Assembly (NCBI RefSeq): GCF_000399685.1 | Contig: NZ_KB976987.1 | Span: 3,081,943-3,145,942 of the forward strand | DNA length: 64,000 nucleotides | Source of the DNA: Acinetobacter pittii ANC 4050 | Lineage (GTDB): Bacteria; Pseudomonadota; Gammaproteobacteria; Pseudomonadales; Moraxellaceae | Reading direction: 5' to 3' | Shown here: in pieces, positions 42,047-51,238 of the stretch | Layout of the letters: the number at the start of each line of letters is the position of its first letter | Numbering within the stretch: the stretch's first letter is position 1 | Made by a program: the position numbers and the translations under genes | The notes under the pieces: model-generated | Seen by the model: the letters and a program-made list of their open reading frames with translations, nothing else | What the model was told of the DNA's origin: nothing | The model's database searches: none

Positions 42047-43219
42047 ATGATGAGACGATTAGCAGCCCCCTTATTATGTAGTAGCTTTTTTTTGTTAATG
42101 GCCTGTGGGTCTAATAATACTAATTCAAAAAATCTTGAACAAAATACGTCTGCAAAAGCAGAGCAGCCCGCTTTAAACAAACAAACTTATCAATCTGAAA
42201 CCTTTGCCCATTTCAATGAACCGTGGGCAGTGACCAGTCTGCCTGATCAACGTTTATTAGTGACTGAACGGCAGGGCAAATTAAAAATTTTTAATCCTAA
42301 AAATAAACAAATGTTGGATGTTAAGGGTGTTCCAGCGGTGAACTATGGGGGACAGGGTGGCTTAGGAGACGTTGTTTTACACCCAAATTTTGCGAAGAAC
42401 CACTGGATTTACCTCAGCTATGCTCTGAAAGGACAGGGCGGTTCTGGCGCAGTGATTTCACGCGCTAAATTAGATTTATCTAATCCTCATCAGCCAAAAC
42501 TTATAGATGTGAAGCAGATTTGGCAGCAAGTGCCCAAAGTTTCAGGGCAAGGCCATTATGGGCATCGCATGCTTTTTGGTGCAGATGGTAAGCTTTGGGT
42601 CAGTTCAGGTGAGCGACAAAAGTTTGATCCTGCCCAAAACATGAAAAGTAACTTGGGCAAAATCTTACGTTTAAATGAGGATGGTTCAGCGGCTGTAGGT
42701 AACCCATTTTATAAGCAAGGTGGGGTTACTGCTGAAATATGGTCACTGGGACATCGTAATCCCCTAGGTATGGCTTTTGATAGCAAAGGACAGCTCTGGG
42801 TAGTTGAAATGGGACCTAAAGGCGGTGATGAGCTTAATATTATTACCAAAGGCGAAAACTATGGTTATCCAATCGTTTCAAATGGGGACCATTATTCAGG
42901 TCAACCTATTCCAGATCATCACACTCGCCCAGAATTTAAAGCGCCTGAAATTGATTGGACCCCTGTAATCTCTCCATCAAGTATGATTATTTATCGCGGC
43001 CAACAATTTCCTGCATGGCAAAATAAAGCCTTAATTGGCGGGCTATCTTCTGAAGCAATTATTGTGGTGGATTTAGAGCAGAAGCCTGTGAAAGAAGTGC
43101 AAAGGCTAGAGATGAAGCAACGTATTCGCGGGTTACATGAAGCACAAGATGGTTCAATTTGGGTAATTGAAGACGGCTCAAATGCACGTTTACTAAAGCT
43201 CAGTAAGAAACCCTCTTAA
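42047..43219 (+). CDS. PQQ-dependent sugar (aldose) dehydrogenase-like lipoprotein
   Basis: 390 aa. Lipoprotein signal with lipobox LMAC. Six-bladed propeller of the soluble glucose/sorbosone dehydrogenase family: EPWAVTSLPDQRLLVTERQG, GGQGGLGDVVLHPNF, a catalytic His in GHYGHRMLFG, EIWSLGHRNPLGMAF and GENYGYP. It resembles E. coli YliI (Asd) more than the secreted GdhB of Acinetobacter. It oxidises aldose sugars in the periplasm if PQQ is available. AAGGAG precedes two consecutive ATG codons; 42047 or 42050 may be used. Confidence 0.85.
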   Translation: MMRRLAAPLLCSSFFLLMACGSNNTNSKNLEQNTSAKAEQPALNKQTYQSETFAHFNEPWAVTSLPDQRLLVTERQGKLKIFNPKNKQMLDVKGVPAVNYGGQGGLGDVVLHPNFAKNHWIYLSYALKGQGGSGAVISRAKLDLSNPHQPKLIDVKQIWQQVPKVSGQGHYGHRMLFGADGKLWVSSGERQKFDPAQNMKSNLGKILRLNEDGSAAVGNPFYKQGGVTAEIWSLGHRNPLGMAFDSKGQLWVVEMGPKGGDELNIITKGENYGYPIVSNGDHYSGQPIPDHHTRPEFKAPEIDWTPVISPSSMIIYRGQQFPAWQNKALIGGLSSEAIIVVDLEQKPVKEVQRLEMKQRIRGLHEAQDGSIWVIEDGSNARLLKLSKKPS

Positions 43220-43247
43220 AGCTAGGAAATACTTGTAAATAAAGGGC

Positions 43248-43286
43248 GTGTCTCATAGATTCAAATTGTAGATTTTTGTGAGACAC
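43248..43286. repeat. Inverted repeat between the sugar dehydrogenase and rarA
   Basis: GTGTCTCA (43248-43255) and TGAGACAC (43279-43286) are perfect 8-bp arms with a 23-nt AT-rich loop, 38 bp before rarA. There is no T-tract. It could be a hairpin in the transcript or a small mobile-repeat remnant. Confidence 0.5.
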
Positions 43287-43323
43287 AATAGACTATAGAG
43301 AAAAGACGATAAAGCCATTTGAG

Positions 43324-44589
43324 ATGTCAGACACCCATATTCCACTTCCCGAACGCCTGCGCCCAAGAGACTTGTCTGAAATTATTGGGCAAGATCATTT
43401 ATTAGGTGAACATGCGCCCTTACGTCAAATGATTGATCAAGGTCATTTGCCTTCTATTATTTTTTGGGGACCACCAGGCGTTGGTAAAACAACTATTGCT
43501 TTGCTTTTGGCTCAAGCGATAGACCGTCCATTTATAAGCTTATCTGCGCTGAATACGGGCGTAAAAGAATTACGTGAAGTGATTGCAGAAAGTGGCGATT
43601 TACTAACACCAGTTGTTTTTATTGACGAAATTCATCGTTTTAATAAATCTCAGCAAGATGCTTTATTGGGTGCAGTTGAAAAAGGCAAAATTACCTTAAT
43701 TGGTGCGACCACTGAAAACCCATCTTTTGAGGTAAATAGTGCACTTTTATCACGCTGTCAGGTTTATACCTTAAATAGTTTAGACAGCGAGGCAATTCAG
43801 ACTCTCATTAATAATGCACTTCAAAGCGATAAATTCTTAAAAGAACGTTATATCCATATTGAAGAATATGATGCACTTATTCAGTTTGCAGCAGGCGATG
43901 CTCGTAAAGCGCTTAATTTACTGGACTTGATTGCAAGTACTTTTGAACCTGAAATTGAAAACACGATTACCAATGCGGTGGTGGTGAAAGTCGCTCAGCA
44001 GAATATTGCGCGTTATGACAAATCTGGCGAGCAGCATTACGACCTCGTTTCTGCCTTTATTAAATCAATTCGAGGCAGTGATCCAGATGCAACCCTGTAT
44101 TGGATGGCTCGTATGCTCAAAGGCGGAGAAGATCCCGTTTTTATTGCAAGACGTATGCTGATTGCTGCCTCAGAAGACATTGGAAATTCTAACCCTAATG
44201 CGTTATTGCTTGCAGGTGAATGCTTCCGTTCTGTACAAGCAGTAGGGATGCCAGAGGCTCGAATTATTCTAGGTCAAACAGCAGTTTACTTAGCAACGAG
44301 TGCAAAAAGTAATAGTACTTATTTAGCGATTAATAAGGCTCTGGAACTTGCCGAAAAAACGGCGAATTTACCTGTGCCTTTGCATTTAAGGAATGCACCA
44401 ACCAAGCTTATGAAACAGCAAGGCTATGGGATTAATTATCTCTATCCTCACGATTACCCTGAACACTTTGTGCTGCAAGATTATTTGCCGCCTGAGTTAA
44501 AGGGAACCAAACTCTATGAGTCTGCGAGAAATAAGCGTGAGGTTGAAGGTGAGCGCCTACAACAACGTAGATGGCAGCAGGAACAATAG
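43324..44589 (+). CDS. rarA: Replication-associated recombination protein RarA (MgsA)
   Basis: 421 aa AAA+ ATPase of the clamp-loader/RuvB group. Walker A GPPGVGKT (about 48-55), Walker B FIDEIHRF, sensor 1 GATTENPSF, arginine-finger region LLSRCQVY and the C-terminal MgsA tetramerisation domain ([19 protein letters not shown]). It acts at stalled replication forks. Convergent with the formate/nitrite channel gene 13 bp away. Confidence 0.95.
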   Translation: MSDTHIPLPERLRPRDLSEIIGQDHLLGEHAPLRQMIDQGHLPSIIFWGPPGVGKTTIALLLAQAIDRPFISLSALNTGVKELREVIAESGDLLTPVVFIDEIHRFNKSQQDALLGAVEKGKITLIGATTENPSFEVNSALLSRCQVYTLNSLDSEAIQTLINNALQSDKFLKERYIHIEEYDALIQFAAGDARKALNLLDLIASTFEPEIENTITNAVVVKVAQQNIARYDKSGEQHYDLVSAFIKSIRGSDPDATLYWMARMLKGGEDPVFIARRMLIAASEDIGNSNPNALLLAGECFRSVQAVGMPEARIILGQTAVYLATSAKSNSTYLAINKALELAEKTANLPVPLHLRNAPTKLMKQQGYGINYLYPHDYPEHFVLQDYLPPELKGTKLYESARNKREVEGERLQQRRWQQEQ

Positions 44590-44602
44590 TTTCTGCTGTA
44601 TG

Positions 44603-45439
44603 CTATTCCAGCTCTTCAGTGACCTGACCATAAATCAGTAGCGTGAACACGCCTGTACCGCCAACGATGTTGCCAATAGTGGTTGGAACCAAAAAAGTAA
44701 AGAGATATTCATTAATAGAAGCTTCTCCTTGCCAGACCAGATAGGACATTTCTGTAGAACCAACCACTACATGGGTAAAATCACCCAGTCCTATCAGGTA
44801 AGTCATGAAAAAAATAAGCAGGAACTTATTACTGACTGAGGGCAACATCCAGACCAATGCAGCAATTAACAGTCCTGACATAATACCTTTGAGCAGATTC
44901 TGGGTGGCAGAAAAGGAACCCACATGAAGGGCGAGTTCATCTAGTGCCTTGTCAATACCTGGAGTAAACAGGTGAGTAGTGAGGAAAAATAAACTCGCTA
45001 AAGCTGTTCCAATGATATTGCATAGAATCACAATTCCCCATAATCGGCCCACTGCCCGTAATTTATCGAATGTAAAGGGTTTAAATAAAGGCACAACTGT
45101 GGTGATGGTATTCTCGGTAAAGAGTTGCATGTGACCCAAAATGGCGATCAGAAAGCCGATGGTATAACCGATATTGGTAATTAAATTAGTCCAGATCGCA
45201 TCAGTTGGGAGATAAGAGGCAATAATCGCTTTAAATACAAATGAAAAACTGATGACTAAACCCGCAGCAATCCCCGAAAAGATCAGTGCAGCAGTTGGGC
45301 GATCCAGCTCTTCGGCACCATCACGGCGGATAATTTCATAGACTAGACGGGGTGACAGTTTTTCATGTTCTTCAACTGCTATTTTTTCACGCCAGCTTAA
45401 GGTTTTCTCGACCTTTTTTTCCTCTATTTCGTGATCCAT
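44603..45439 (-). CDS. Formate/nitrite transporter-family channel (YfdC-like)
   Basis: 278 aa. A long charged N-terminus (about 1-50) precedes six membrane helices. FNT-type features: a slow-filter loop LGHMQLFTENTITTV, and LIGLGDFTHVVVGSTE where many FNT proteins have the P-loop with His. Because the filter His context (DFTHVVVGS) is present, monocarboxylate or nitrite permeation is plausible, but YfdC-like members have no proven substrate. AGGAG precedes the ATG. Confidence 0.8.
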   Translation of the reverse strand: MDHEIEEKKVEKTLSWREKIAVEEHEKLSPRLVYEIIRRDGAEELDRPTAALIFSGIAAGLVISFSFVFKAIIASYLPTDAIWTNLITNIGYTIGFLIAILGHMQLFTENTITTVVPLFKPFTFDKLRAVGRLWGIVILCNIIGTALASLFFLTTHLFTPGIDKALDELALHVGSFSATQNLLKGIMSGLLIAALVWMLPSVSNKFLLIFFMTYLIGLGDFTHVVVGSTEMSYLVWQGEASINEYLFTFLVPTTIGNIVGGTGVFTLLIYGQVTEELE

Positions 45440-45589
45440 CAGGTTTACTCCTCACTGAATAAAATTCTTATATTTATAGTTTTATTTATTGTTAAGGCAG
45501 GGCTCAGGATAAATCTAGTCTATTCATAACACGTTTATGTGTCTTTTTATAAATTGAATATGCAATGCAGCAGATCATCGAAAATAAGG

Positions 45590-45793
45590 TTAAAGAAATG
45601 TATAAGCTCTTAAAGTGCGGATGAGTGCCATATAGTCGCCTTGAGAGGCTTTAGAAATAACAGATTCAACCTCTGTTTGAGTCCAGCCTTGTTTTAAAGC
45701 AGAACTGCTAAAGTTGGTTAATAAGACTAGAGGATTTTCACCAAAATGGACTGGATGATTGATTAATTTCTTTTCAAACTTAGTTATTTCCAT
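45590..45793 (-). CDS. Small conserved protein of unknown function
   Basis: 67 aa, not recognised. Soluble, mostly helical (WTQTEVESVISKASQGDYMALIRTLRAY), starts MEITKFEKKL. GGGTGA upstream of the ATG. It stands alone between the channel gene and purC. The codon use and coherent sequence make it a probable gene. Confidence 0.6.
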   Translation of the reverse strand: MEITKFEKKLINHPVHFGENPLVLLTNFSSSALKQGWTQTEVESVISKASQGDYMALIRTLRAYTFL

Positions 45794-45939
45794 AAATTCA
45801 CCCTAGTTTTTAAATTTAATTATTGTGAAGTACTTTGTGTTTTTTTAGATTTTAGTGTTTTAAATTAAGTTTGTGCAAGTGATAATTTATTTTAATAGAC
45901 AAATCTGTCTATATTATTTGGTTCTCGGGCATTAAATAT

Positions 45940-45968
45940 AAAAAAACCGGGCTGAAACCCGGTTTTTT
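45940..45968. terminator. dapA-bamC-purC operon terminator
   Basis: AAAAAACCGGG, loop CTGAAA, CCCGGTTTTTT, placed 14 bp after the purC stop. Confidence 0.93.
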
Positions 45969-45981
45969 ATGAAGTCACTGA

Positions 45982-46701
45982 TTAGATGTCAGATAAATCT
46001 ACGCCTAAACGAGCAGCAACTTCTTCATAAGCTTCAACAACACCGCCTAAACCTTGACGGAAACGGTCTTTGTCGAGTTTCTTCTTAGAGTCTTTATCCC
46101 ATAAGCGGCAGCCGTCTGGAGAGAACTCATCACCAAGCACGATACGGTCATGGAAAACACCGAATTCAAGCTTGAAGTCCACCAAAATCATGTTGCCTTC
46201 AGCAAACAATACTTTTAATACGTCGTTTACTTTATAAGTTAAAACTTTCATTTGTTCTAACTGTTCAGCAGTCGCCCAACCTAAAGCAATTGCTTGAGAT
46301 TCGTTAACCATTGGGTCGCCTAGACCGTCATCTTTATAGAACAATTCGAATGTAGGAGGAGTTAACTCTTTACCTTCTTCTACACCTAAGCGACGGCATA
46401 GAGAACCAGCTGCGTAGTTACGAATTACACATTCAACTGGAATCATTTGAAGTTTTTTAACAAGCACTTCAGTTGGAGAAAGCAATTTTTCAAAATGCGT
46501 TTCAATACCCGCAGCAGCAAGTTTTTCCATAATGAAGGCGTTAAAACGGTTGTTCACCTTGCCTTTACGATCTAGTTGTTCGATTTTTTCGCCGTTGAAC
46601 GCAGAGGCATCATCACGAAAGACTAAAATCAGATGGTCGGCATTGTCTGTTTCATATACAGATTTTGCTTTACCAGTATAGAGCAAGGTTTGTTTTAACA
46701 T
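45982..46701 (-). CDS. purC: SAICAR synthetase
   Basis: 239 aa. It couples CAIR with aspartate in de novo purine synthesis (ATP-dependent). Family motifs [54 protein letters not shown] and [12 protein letters not shown] are in order. Last gene of dapA-bamC-purC, the same order as in E. coli. Confidence 0.97.
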   Translation of the reverse strand: MLKQTLLYTGKAKSVYETDNADHLILVFRDDASAFNGEKIEQLDRKGKVNNRFNAFIMEKLAAAGIETHFEKLLSPTEVLVKKLQMIPVECVIRNYAAGSLCRRLGVEEGKELTPPTFELFYKDDGLGDPMVNESQAIALGWATAEQLEQMKVLTYKVNDVLKVLFAEGNMILVDFKLEFGVFHDRIVLGDEFSPDGCRLWDKDSKKKLDKDRFRQGLGGVVEAYEEVAARLGVDLSDI

Positions 46702-46737
46702 GAGGGAACCTTTTTAAAAAAAATGCCTAGTAAACGA

Positions 46738-47343
46738 CTAGGCTGGCCAATTTTGGTAAATCTGGTTTAACACTTCAGCGGCCACATCTGGACTTGCAAA
46801 AGTGTTATCTACATTAAATAGAGCAAGAGTATGACTAGAACCCACGCCAGTAAGTTTAAGCACATAAGTATTGTCATTTACTTTAATCGTCGCCTGATTA
46901 CTGCCTTGAGCGATGATGTTGTAATTTAAAGTACTTAAAGTTGCTTTAGTGTATTGCCAAATCTCGGTCGTATTTCCATCAATTTTTAATAACGGGTTTT
47001 TATTACCGTCAGTCACAAGTTGAGGACGTCCAAGGGCAGTCGTGGTTTGAGCAGACGCATCTGCTGTAGCATTACCTTGTGTTTGTTCAGGGCGTGGCAA
47101 TTCAAAACGGTTACCACGCTTGTTTTCAAACTTCGGTGCGTTATCGATAGCGCGCTGCTCTACAGTTGGTGCAGGATACAAAGGTGTCGCTGGTCGTACA
47201 GTTGCATCGGCAGGGTACTCAAGCGGGGCAAGTTCCTTGGCATTTTTATAATCTAAAGAATGATTATTAATTGCGAAGCGACTACAACCAGCTAAACTTA
47301 AGGCTGAAACTGCAAGGACTAAACCAAGACGTAATTGCATCAT
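46738..47343 (-). CDS. bamC: BAM-complex lipoprotein BamC, short form
   Basis: 201 aa. Lipoprotein signal with lipobox LAGC; then a Pro/Asn-rich extended region (about 25-110; APLEYPADATVRPATPLYP is reminiscent of the BamD-binding lasso of E. coli BamC); then a single helix-grip domain (about 110-201). It is much shorter than E. coli BamC (344 aa, two helix-grip domains). The identification rests on synteny (dapA-bamC-purC) and the N-terminal pattern. Start is one of two consecutive ATG codons (47343 or 47340). Confidence 0.8.
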   Translation of the reverse strand: MMQLRLGLVLAVSALSLAGCSRFAINNHSLDYKNAKELAPLEYPADATVRPATPLYPAPTVEQRAIDNAPKFENKRGNRFELPRPEQTQGNATADASAQTTTALGRPQLVTDGNKNPLLKIDGNTTEIWQYTKATLSTLNYNIIAQGSNQATIKVNDNTYVLKLTGVGSSHTLALFNVDNTFASPDVAAEVLNQIYQNWPA

Positions 47344-47355
47344 AAATTGCTCTTA

Positions 47356-48249
47356 TTAAATAATTCCCGCATCTTTTAGGGCATTGCGGAGAGGTTCGCG
47401 ATATTGCTCAGCGAGAGGAGTGAGTGGTAAGCGAATACCAGTATCAATCAGTCCCATCTCATGTAGTGCCCATTTCACAGGAATTGGGTTTGATTCGCAA
47501 AATAGAATATTGTGTAAATTTGCAATCTTATTGTTAATCGTCTTCGCTTGTTGTTCATCTTTAGCAATCGCAACAGCACATACTTCACTCATTGCTTTAG
47601 GTGCAATATTGGCAGTAACCGAGATATTGCCGTCAGCGCCAAGAAGCATGAGTTCCCAAGCGGTCTCGTCATCACCTGAGTACACAGCCATTTTGCCGTT
47701 TAAAGCCTCGATTAAAGCTTTACCGCGAGGTACGTCACCTGTCGCATCTTTAATACCAACAATATTAGGGATCTCTGCTAAACGTACAGCTGTGTCGTTT
47801 GCAAGATCTACACCAGTACGGCCAGGTACGTTATAAAGAATAAGAGGGAGCTCTACGGCTTCAGCAATCGCTTTATAGTGTTGGAATAGGCCTTCTTGAG
47901 TTGGCTTGTTATAGTACGGCGTTACAAGTAAAGCTGCATCTGCGCCAAGATCTTTCGCAGCTTTAGTTAATTCGATTGCTTCACGGGTTGAGTTTGCACC
48001 AGTACCGGCAATAATTGGAATACGTTTATTGGCTACACGAATAATTTCTTTAATAACCTGTGTGTGCTCTTCCATGCTCAATGTTGAGGCTTCGCCGGTT
48101 GTACCGACGGCTACAATACTGTTTGTACCTTGTTCTATGTGCCACTCAACCAGCTTCTCAAGACCCTTCCAATCTACACCGCCGTCTTTCAACATTGGTG
48201 TGACGATTGCGACGATTGAGCCTTGAATGGTCTGTGCTTGCTGAGTCAT
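47356..48249 (-). CDS. dapA: 4-hydroxy-tetrahydrodipicolinate synthase
   Basis: 297 aa, TIM-barrel aldolase condensing pyruvate with aspartate semialdehyde, first dedicated step to lysine/meso-DAP. Schiff-base Lys167 (GIKDATGD), Tyr139 (LILYNVPGRTG) and the GTTGE Thr pair are present. It starts the dapA-bamC-purC operon, 12 bp before bamC. No lysine riboswitch-like structure is seen upstream. Confidence 0.97.
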   Translation of the reverse strand: MTQQAQTIQGSIVAIVTPMLKDGGVDWKGLEKLVEWHIEQGTNSIVAVGTTGEASTLSMEEHTQVIKEIIRVANKRIPIIAGTGANSTREAIELTKAAKDLGADAALLVTPYYNKPTQEGLFQHYKAIAEAVELPLILYNVPGRTGVDLANDTAVRLAEIPNIVGIKDATGDVPRGKALIEALNGKMAVYSGDDETAWELMLLGADGNISVTANIAPKAMSEVCAVAIAKDEQQAKTINNKIANLHNILFCESNPIPVKWALHEMGLIDTGIRLPLTPLAEQYREPLRNALKDAGII

Positions 48250-48578
48250 TTTTAAAAATATCCTATTTATCCATCCGAATCTGAGGTAAGAAAAACAAAA
48301 TGTGGGATGGTTGCAGTATTTTGATTGTCCAGTTCTAACAATAACAGATTGTTGAATGACAATTATGCAAATTATGACTGATCAGACGCATAAGAACAAT
48401 ACGCCTAACGGATAATCGCGATGTAAACTTGAGGAAAAGATAGGATGTTTTCATTATTGTCAGCTGAGAGAGGCCAGTAAATATAACAATACAGCCTGAT
48501 TCGACTGAGCCTTACCTAATATAGGCTTTTTTTATGGCAAGATAGAATGAAATTTTCCCGATTGGGATTGAAGATGAC
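48250..48578. other. Divergent dapA-pncA intergenic region
   Basis: About 330 bp. The only structure is a weak terminator-like hairpin on the plus strand (AGCCT 48508-48512 / AGGCT 48523-48527, then seven T) 45 bp before pncA. No gene lies upstream on that strand, so it could only act on a pncA leader. No convincing small gene. Confidence 0.4.
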
Positions 48579-49223
48579 ATGAGTATGAATAAACAACCCC
48601 AAAATGCGGCTTTAATCGTAGTTGATGTACAAAATGGTTTTACACCGGGTGGAAACTTAGCAGTTGCCGATGCCGATACAATTATTCCAACCATTAACCA
48701 ATTGGCCGGTTGTTTTGAAAATATTGTTCTGACTCAAGATTGGCATCCAGATAATCATATTTCTTTTGCACAAAACCATTCGGGCAAACAGCCATTTGAA
48801 ACGATTGAACTCGACTATGGACCGCAGGTGCTTTGGCCTAAGCATTGTGTACAAGGCACCAAAGATGCTGAGTTCCATGCTGATTTAAATATTCCAACTG
48901 CTCAACTGATTATTCGAAAGGGCTTTCATGCGCATATTGATAGCTACTCGGCCTTTATGGAAGCAGACCACACCACAATGACGGGTTTAACGGGATATTT
49001 AAAAGAACGTAGCATTGATACGGTGTATGTGGTCGGAATTGCCACAGATTTTTGTGTCGCTTGGACTGCTTTAGATGCAGTAAAACAAGGTTTTAAAACT
49101 TTAGTAGTTGAAGATGCTTGTAAAGGCATTGATCTGAATGGTTCATTAGAACACGCGTGGCAAACCATGCAGCAACGAGGTGTTGTCCGTATTCAATCGA
49201 CTGATCTGTTGAGTAAGCACTAA
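48579..49223 (+). CDS. pncA: Nicotinamidase
   Basis: 214 aa isochorismatase-fold amidohydrolase that converts nicotinamide to nicotinate for NAD salvage. The catalytic triad D16 (VVDVQNGF), K114 (IIRKGF) and C159 (ATDFCV) and metal ligands D54, H56 (QDWHPDNH) and H89 are all present. ATG at 48579, with a second ATG two codons on. Followed by the BASS transporter 53 bp downstream. Confidence 0.96.
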   Translation: MSMNKQPQNAALIVVDVQNGFTPGGNLAVADADTIIPTINQLAGCFENIVLTQDWHPDNHISFAQNHSGKQPFETIELDYGPQVLWPKHCVQGTKDAEFHADLNIPTAQLIIRKGFHAHIDSYSAFMEADHTTMTGLTGYLKERSIDTVYVVGIATDFCVAWTALDAVKQGFKTLVVEDACKGIDLNGSLEHAWQTMQQRGVVRIQSTDLLSKH

Positions 49224-49276
49224 GTATATTGCTCTAGTATTTTAACTTTCATATTTTATTTTTAGGGATAGAAAAT

Positions 49277-50239
49277 ATGGCTGCATTTCTGCGTTTTACT
49301 CAATTTATTCAAAAAACTTTTGCCCTATGGGTGATTGTTTTTGCAGCTCTGGCGCTATGGCAGCCTGAACTTTTTGTCTGGCTCAAAGCATATATTCCAT
49401 GGATTTTGGGGATTATTATGCTCGGCATGGGAATGACCATGACCGTTGACGACTTTAAAGGGATATTACAAAGCCCTAAAGCTGTGTTGATTGGGGTGGT
49501 CGCACAGTTTGTGGTTATGCCAGGTTTAGCATTTATCTTATGTAAATTATTTAATTTACCGCCTGAAATTGCTGTCGGCGTCATTTTAGTGGGATGTTGT
49601 CCAGGCGGAACGGCTTCAAACGTAATTACTTATATGGCTAAAGGCAATGTGGCTTTATCGGTGGCCTGTACATCGGTATCTACGCTTTTAGCGCCTGTGT
49701 TAACACCTGCAATTTTCTATCTGCTTGCGAGCCAATGGCTAAAGATTGATGCAGCTTCAATGTTTATTTCGATTTTGCAGGTCGTTCTGCTTCCTATTGT
49801 CGTGGGTCTGATTTTAAGAACATGGCTTAAACGTCAAGTTGAATCTTATATTCAAGTGATGCCTTTAGTGTCAGTCATTGCAATTGTAGCGATTGTGGCA
49901 GCCATTATTGGCGGCAGTAAAGCGGCAATTTTACAGTCGGGTTTGCTCATTTTGGCTGTGGTGATATTGCATAATGGCCTTGGATATTTATTAGGTTTTA
50001 CCGCGGCACGTTTCTTTAAATTACCTTATGCGGACAGTAAGGCAATTGCCGTAGAAGTAGGAATGCAAAACTCAGGCTTAGGCGTAGCACTTGCAGCGGT
50101 ACATTTTGCAGCATCTCCAATTACTGCCGTACCCAGCGCAATTTTCAGTCTTTGGCACAATATTTCTGGTCCTGCACTTGCGACTTACTGGGCAAGTCGT
50201 AAAGATGTAAATGATCTTGCTAAAAACAAAATTGAGTAA
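49277..50239 (+). CDS. Bile acid:sodium symporter (BASS) family transporter
   Basis: 320 aa, about 10 membrane segments. The family's Na+-site motifs [14 protein letters not shown] and [14 protein letters not shown] are both present. Bacterial BASS proteins import diverse organic anions (2-keto acids, pantothenate); no bile-acid role should be assumed. It is parallel to pncA and could be co-transcribed, but a metabolic link is speculative. Confidence 0.85.
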   Translation: MAAFLRFTQFIQKTFALWVIVFAALALWQPELFVWLKAYIPWILGIIMLGMGMTMTVDDFKGILQSPKAVLIGVVAQFVVMPGLAFILCKLFNLPPEIAVGVILVGCCPGGTASNVITYMAKGNVALSVACTSVSTLLAPVLTPAIFYLLASQWLKIDAASMFISILQVVLLPIVVGLILRTWLKRQVESYIQVMPLVSVIAIVAIVAAIIGGSKAAILQSGLLILAVVILHNGLGYLLGFTAARFFKLPYADSKAIAVEVGMQNSGLGVALAAVHFAASPITAVPSAIFSLWHNISGPALATYWASRKDVNDLAKNKIE

Positions 50240-50242
50240 CTT

Positions 50243-50713
50243 TTAAAGAGGATGCTCTACTAACCAATCTTCAATTTCATTTTCAGAAATCACTTCAAAA
50301 CCATGGCGCCGCAACAGTGCCGTGGTGATTCCAGTTCCCACAATTTTTTCGCCTTGAAAAGTACCGTTATAAATTTTTTGACTGCCGCAAGACGGACTAT
50401 TTTCTTTTAATACCACACAACTTGCTTTTATTTGTTGTGCGACTTCTAGGGTACGATAAGCACCTTTTAAATATAGATCAGTCACATCTAAACCAGATGA
50501 GTCGGTAATTTTTGCTTTGCCATCAAGTACATCTTGACCTGTTCCTCCTACAATCTCTGCAGGTAAGCGAGGAGTAGCAAAACCGCCTAATAACTCTGGG
50601 CATAATGATTGGGCTTTTTTATTAATTAATAGCTGCTTAAGTCGGGTATTTGGACAAGATTTACCATCATATCTAACAGGTTCACCAATTAAACAGGCGC
50701 TCACTAAGATCAT
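50243..50713 (-). CDS. DUF523 family protein
   Basis: 156 aa from the ATG at 50713 (AGGA upstream, and the family N-terminus ILVSACLIGEPVRYDG begins here; the frame extends 38 codons further upstream). Conserved Cys in VSACL, SCPN, LCPE and NSPSCGS suggest a metal or Fe-S centre. Function unknown. Convergent with the BASS gene, 3 bp apart. Confidence 0.82.
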   Translation of the reverse strand: MILVSACLIGEPVRYDGKSCPNTRLKQLLINKKAQSLCPELLGGFATPRLPAEIVGGTGQDVLDGKAKITDSSGLDVTDLYLKGAYRTLEVAQQIKASCVVLKENSPSCGSQKIYNGTFQGEKIVGTGITTALLRRHGFEVISENEIEDWLVEHPL

Positions 50714-50816
50714 AAGTTTTCCTAAATCAAATGGATGGCGTGGCTGACTATAAGAATCATAAACAAAATTTGAAAACTGACCATTAATTTTAAAATAGCT
50801 TAATTCAAGATTACTA

Positions 50817-50857
50817 AAATTATGCAATTCATAATTAAGTTATGTATTGCATAATTT
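50817..50857. promoter_or_regulatory. Paired 17-bp palindromes upstream of hpd (candidate IclR operator)
   Basis: Site 1, ATTATGCAATTCATAAT (50819-50835), has perfect 6-bp arms. Site 2, GTTATGTATTGCATAAT (50839-50855), has one arm mismatch. Their centres are 20 bp apart, and the pair also forms a larger 41-bp dyad with 12-bp outer arms. The same paired arrangement lies before fah (56097-56133), so a shared regulator, most simply the IclR protein at 52359-53138, is inferred. Confidence 0.75.
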
Positions 50858-50875
50858 AATTGTTTTTAGTAGCAT
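50847..50875 (+). promoter_or_regulatory. Candidate hpd promoter overlapping the operator
   Basis: TTGCAT (50847-50852), inside the promoter-proximal palindrome, and TAGCAT (50870-50875) are 17 bp apart. The geometry mirrors the fah promoter. If used, the hpd leader would be about 355 nt. Confidence 0.45.
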
Positions 50876-51238
50876 CTAATTCAAGGTAAATGGCCATTGG
50901 AGATCCAACAAGGATGTTGGTCTCCATAAATCTATAAATGATTTTTAGGAAAAGACGATTTTTAAAGGTTTATTGAAAAATCTCAATCGTACTTTTAGAT
51001 AACAAAGGACAGTGTGTATGGAAAATAAACACCACATGGAACGGAAATTAATCATCAAAGGCTTTACGCCCATCATATCTTCGTTTTAGCGACTCGTTTT
51101 TTTCTCATAGGATGCGTTGGGTTAAGGCATTTTGACGGTTCAAATACTCACCCAATGACAACGTATTCTATAGAGAAAGGAGCTGAGTTCATCAGCAATA
51201 GAGATAAACGGAACAGGTAATCACCAGAGGGAAACTAG
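50858..51238 (+). other. Long hpd leader region
   Basis: About 380 bp between the operator and hpd. A second possible promoter is TTGAAA (50973-50978), 17 bp, TAGATA (50996-51001). A 23-codon open frame (51018-51089, begins MENKHHMERK, ends IISSF) follows AAAGGA, but that sequence would lie at the very 5' end of the transcript from the second promoter, so translation is doubtful. No clear terminator or riboswitch fold seen by eye. Confidence 0.4.

Noticed and set aside
48508..48533. Hairpin plus T-run before pncA as a real attenuator
   Set aside because: The stem is only 5 bp, there is no leader ORF and no riboswitch-like fold; left as a weak note.
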